Shown here: piece by piece, positions 61,648 through 64,000 of the stretch
How positions within the stretch are numbered: position 1 is the stretch's first letter
Layout of the letters: every line of letters starts with the position of its first letter
DNA from: an uncultured Poribacteria bacterium
GTDB lineage: Bacteria > Poribacteria > WGA-4E > WGA-3G
Direction of reading: 5' to 3'
Assembly (NCBI GenBank): GCA_958295855.1
Contig: OY282383.1
Location: forward strand, 5,394,329-5,458,328
DNA: 64,000 nt
Notes under the pieces: generated by a model
What the model was told of the DNA's origin: nothing
Databases searched by the model: none
What the model saw: the letters and a program-made list of their open reading frames with translations, nothing else
Position numbers and translations under genes: made by a program

Positions 61648-62640
61648 GTGTTATGGTATTTGCTTTTCATTGTAGTTGTCATTGCCCGCACTGCTTGGTT
61701 TTCAGCAGTGCGGCTTACCATCCAGATAACGGTTGGCGCGAGGCCAACTGTCAAGGAGTCATCTCATGAATCATCTCATGAATCATCTCTCCGCCAGTTT
61801 CACCCGGGTGCTACCGTAGATTTGTCTGGAAAGCGGGGTGCCTTTGCCTGTTTACGCGCGCGCTCGCCGCAACACGCCGAAATCCTTTTCCGATTTCATG
61901 CAGATTTCAATCTGGCGGCAATGTCTGAAGGCGCATGGGTGGCAGACGAGTTTGAAAGCCTAAATGAGAAACTTCGGGAAGACATAAAGGGCCTGACGGA
62001 GGAGCTTGAGGATTTTGAGGAGCTTGAAGGCTTGTCGGAGGAGATTGAACCTCTAAAGAAGCACCTGTCAGAACACCTAAGGGGTAAGAAGGAGTTGGCA
62101 GGCCTATACGAGAAAATAGCAGCGTTGGATTTGAAGCTTGATGCGCAGTTCAGGGCACTAGAACAGGCGTTTGATAAGCGGTTCGGGACACTAGGGGACA
62201 CCCTAGCCTCACAATTAGATGAGACCTTAGCTTCACGAGAGAAACATCTCACCATGCGGTTGAATGCATTAAGCGGGCAAGTGACACAGTTAACTGCTGT
62301 CTACCTTACACCAACGTACTTTACCGGGCGTTTGCTGATAAATCGCGAGTCAGGTCAGGTGCAAGCGTTTTCGCTCGCGATTCCCGAACACGACGGAAAT
62401 GTCACACTTTCTACCTTCGGCCGCGTCGATACGGTTTTTGTGCCTCGGATGAAACTTATTTCCGAAAGCACGGATGAACAGACAGGTATTTCATGGGCGA
62501 CTGCCCTCGCGTCTGAAGAGGCCCACCTGGCATTGCACGCCGCCGCCCGTGGCGAAAAGCCGCCGCGTAGGTACTTCACGCCACTCATAAAGTCGCCGAT
62601 CAGAGAGCCGCTGATCATAGAGCCGCCGCTGACGAGATAA
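61648..62640 (+). CDS. Coiled-coil protein, start uncertain
   Basis: The frame codes up to 330 residues. The first 25 (LWYLLFIVVVIARTAWFSAVRL) are read from the repeated spacer sequence and may not be translated, or may form an accidental membrane anchor. The rest has a short N-terminal domain (ATVDLSGKRGAFACLRARSP), a charged coiled coil (DEFESLNEKLREDIKGLTEELEDFEELEGLSEEIEPL, then KLDAQFRALEQAFDKRFGTLGDTLA) and a beta C-domain (YFTGRLLINRESGQVQAFSLAI). It is unknown to me. It ends with a good terminator at 62648-62677, closing the operon. Confidence 0.6.
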   Translation: MLWYLLFIVVVIARTAWFSAVRLTIQITVGARPTVKESSHESSHESSLRQFHPGATVDLSGKRGAFACLRARSPQHAEILFRFHADFNLAAMSEGAWVADEFESLNEKLREDIKGLTEELEDFEELEGLSEEIEPLKKHLSEHLRGKKELAGLYEKIAALDLKLDAQFRALEQAFDKRFGTLGDTLASQLDETLASREKHLTMRLNALSGQVTQLTAVYLTPTYFTGRLLINRESGQVQAFSLAIPEHDGNVTLSTFGRVDTVFVPRMKLISESTDEQTGISWATALASEEAHLALHAAARGEKPPRRYFTPLIKSPIREPLIIEPPLTR

Positions 62641-62647
62641 AACTAAA

Positions 62648-62677
62648 ACAGGCGGGTTAGAATCCCGCCTGTCTCTT
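62648..62677 (+). terminator. Intrinsic terminator closing the caspase/DUF4384 cluster
   Basis: ACAGGCGGG (62648-62656), 7-nt loop, CCCGCCTGT (62664-62672), then CTCTTTTC. Confidence 0.8.
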
Positions 62678-62843
62678 TTCGTATTAGGAGGGCACCGTAC
62701 TGCAGCCCAATTGTTCCTAGCGTTGCTGTCTGTGCTGTTCTTGGAGCCGGTCCCACGGGTAGATAAAACAACGGTTAGCCCAGTCTTGGTAAAGCCCGAG
62801 AAGTTTCCACCCCTAAACATGGGAAACCTACAGGCTATGCAAC

Positions 62844-64000
62844 TCACGGCGCGATGAACAGAAAATCGCTCCCTGGTTCATTGCTACCGAATTCTCCATA
62901 GTATGGTGAAGGCTTAACCTTCTCAATGTAGCCCTTAATCTCATTGAATGTTAGAATGCCGTCTGCACCTCCGTATTCTCGCAAGGCTTGAATTATCTGG
63001 CGCGCAAACGGAGAGTGTTGTCCAGGTCTGCCGTCGGAGACGTACTCCTTACCCCCTGATGTTAGGTACAACCGTCCTTTTAAATCCAATTTTTTTCTGA
63101 TGAACTCTGCCCTGGAGTGCCCTTTGTATACCCCATCACTTCCACCGCGTTGGGCGATTCGCTCATCAAACGTCCCACTGAAGCAGGTGTCTAGTACCAG
63201 CAAGAGGTGTTTACACGGAATGCTTTCAAGGAGGGTGCTAAGCCGCGTGTGAGGGATATAACTGAGCCGCGCGAGATCACTACTAGGTAACTTTGAATCA
63301 AGGGCCACAATGTGGCCTTCTTTGTGCACCTCATCAAAATCCCCATGTGCAGCGAAAAAGAGCATCAATTGATCGTCAGGGTTGTACTGCTTCTCCGTGT
63401 ACTCGCGTAGTTTCGCGAAAATTTGCTCTTGTGTTGGGTTTTCGACGAGCTCAACTTGAAAATCGTAGGTGTTCTTCAATATCTCGCTGATGGTTTTCGC
63501 GTCGTGAATTGGATTCTGGAGAGGAGACCAGTGGTTATAGGCGTCGGTGGCGAACAACAACGCGTAATCCTGCCCCTGCCTCCCAAGAGTGCGAGTGACA
63601 GAAATGATAAGCGGTTCGGAAGTTTGCCCATCCGTATCAAAGGCAATAATCTCAATTAAGTTGCCCCCGTAGGTGAGCGGGACAGTTACGTCAATTGTGA
63701 ACCGTCGATCTGGGCGCACGCCACGCTTTTTTGCGGTTTTGACCAGTTCTTTGTTGCGCGACAGCTCAATTTTATCAATGCCTTTGTCATCGTTCGCAAA
63801 AGCGATGAATTGAAGTGTTTCCGAGGAAACCTCAGTCTGAAACTTACCCTCTTTGAGCTCGGGTTTAACCAAAATCAATGTTGGAGGGCTCTGGACGGTG
63901 TCAGGTGAATCGCGTTTTGTTTGAGGTTCCGATGTTGGAGGTCTCTGGACGGTGTCAGGTGAATCGCGTTTTGTTTGAGGTTCCGATTGGATGCCAGTCG
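62844..64000 (-). CDS. Caspase-like protease, 5' end beyond window
   Basis: At least 385 codons; the frame continues past the right edge without a start, so the tracker-style TTG at 63878 is not credible. Order: a proline-rich linker of two 18-residue repeats (SEPQTKRDSPDTVQ(R/S)PPT), an Ig-like strand domain (RFTIDVTVPLTYGGNLIEII), then a caspase/C14 domain with LLFATDAYNHWSPLQNPIHDAKTI, catalytic His in FFAAHGDF and Cys in LVLDTCFSGTF, and HSPFARQIIQAL. Catalytic dyad intact. It faces the other caspase gene across the cluster (convergent), and shares its domain with 56003-57391 but not the N-terminal part. Confidence 0.85.
   Translation of the reverse strand, partial: TGIQSEPQTKRDSPDTVQRPPTSEPQTKRDSPDTVQSPPTLILVKPELKEGKFQTEVSSETLQFIAFANDDKGIDKIELSRNKELVKTAKKRGVRPDRRFTIDVTVPLTYGGNLIEIIAFDTDGQTSEPLIISVTRTLGRQGQDYALLFATDAYNHWSPLQNPIHDAKTISEILKNTYDFQVELVENPTQEQIFAKLREYTEKQYNPDDQLMLFFAAHGDFDEVHKEGHIVALDSKLPSSDLARLSYIPHTRLSTLLESIPCKHLLLVLDTCFSGTFDERIAQRGGSDGVYKGHSRAEFIRKKLDLKGRLYLTSGGKEYVSDGRPGQHSPFARQIIQALREYGGADGILTFNEIKGYIEKVKPSPYYGEFGSNEPGSDFLFIAP
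63880..63987 (-). repeat. 54-bp tandem repeat in the caspase linker
   Basis: Two units (63880-63933 and 63934-63987) differing at one position, coding 18 residues each. The first bases of a flanking non-repeat begin at 63988, so there are only two full copies in the window. Confidence 0.85.

Overview
The window reads as a piece of an uncultivated, probably marine or host-associated, Gram-negative bacterium. Three formylglycine-type sulfatases, a phytanoyl-CoA dioxygenase-like oxygenase, several Gfo/Idh and zinc alcohol dehydrogenases, secreted HEAT/LVIVD lipoproteins, caspase-like proteases and abundant short dispersed repeats together resemble genomes of the Poribacteria/Planctomycetes type. 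This is an inference from gene content; no phylogenetic marker was searched. Promoters are canonical sigma-70 boxes, very often with an exact 17-nt spacer.

Layout. 1-9.7 kb: a repeat protein running off the left edge, mnmA, an enolase-superfamily dehydratase, two paralogous HEAT-repeat lipoproteins, a large secreted M14-type peptidase and a sugar nucleotidyltransferase. 9.8-14.7 kb: a rearranged, partly duplicated cassette of two ABC-2-type permeases around a secreted redoxin-like protein, with a transglutaminase-like fragment. 15.2-19.8 kb: a sigma-54-dependent activator followed by a triplicated gene family with weak resemblance to YaaA/DUF6884, amplified together with the 5' end of the activator. 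19.8-30.5 kb: housekeeping and sugar metabolism (secF, secD, tRNA-Arg(CCU), apt, two zinc dehydrogenases, a ribulose-phosphate epimerase, a Gfo/Idh oxidoreductase, thiC). 30.8-35 kb: secreted LamG, TPR, coiled-coil and propeller proteins, with a repeat-rich gene-free kilobase. 35.4-48 kb: catabolic island with two sulfatases, a ThuA gene split by an IS605-type tnpB element, a zinc dehydrogenase, a Gfo/Idh enzyme, a second tnpB element, two small PD-(D/E)XK-like proteins, an RDD/PspA pair and a PhyH-type oxygenase.

48-55 kb: a single-chain Type IIG/ISP-like restriction-modification enzyme, a third sulfatase, a mazEF-like toxin-antitoxin pair whose antitoxin carries an internal 93-bp duplication, and a lactonase-type propeller. 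55-56 kb: a tnpB-less relic of the second IS605-type family. 56-64 kb: two caspase-like proteases (one cut by the right edge) enclosing a lipoprotein, two tandem DUF4384-like proteins and a coiled-coil protein.

The most unusual items are the caspase/DUF4384 cluster, the triplicated family beside the sigma-54 activator, the scarless tnpB insertion in ThuA, the tnpB-less omega-RNA relic with a compensatory base pair, and the rearranged mazE. No CRISPR array, rRNA operon or prophage was seen.
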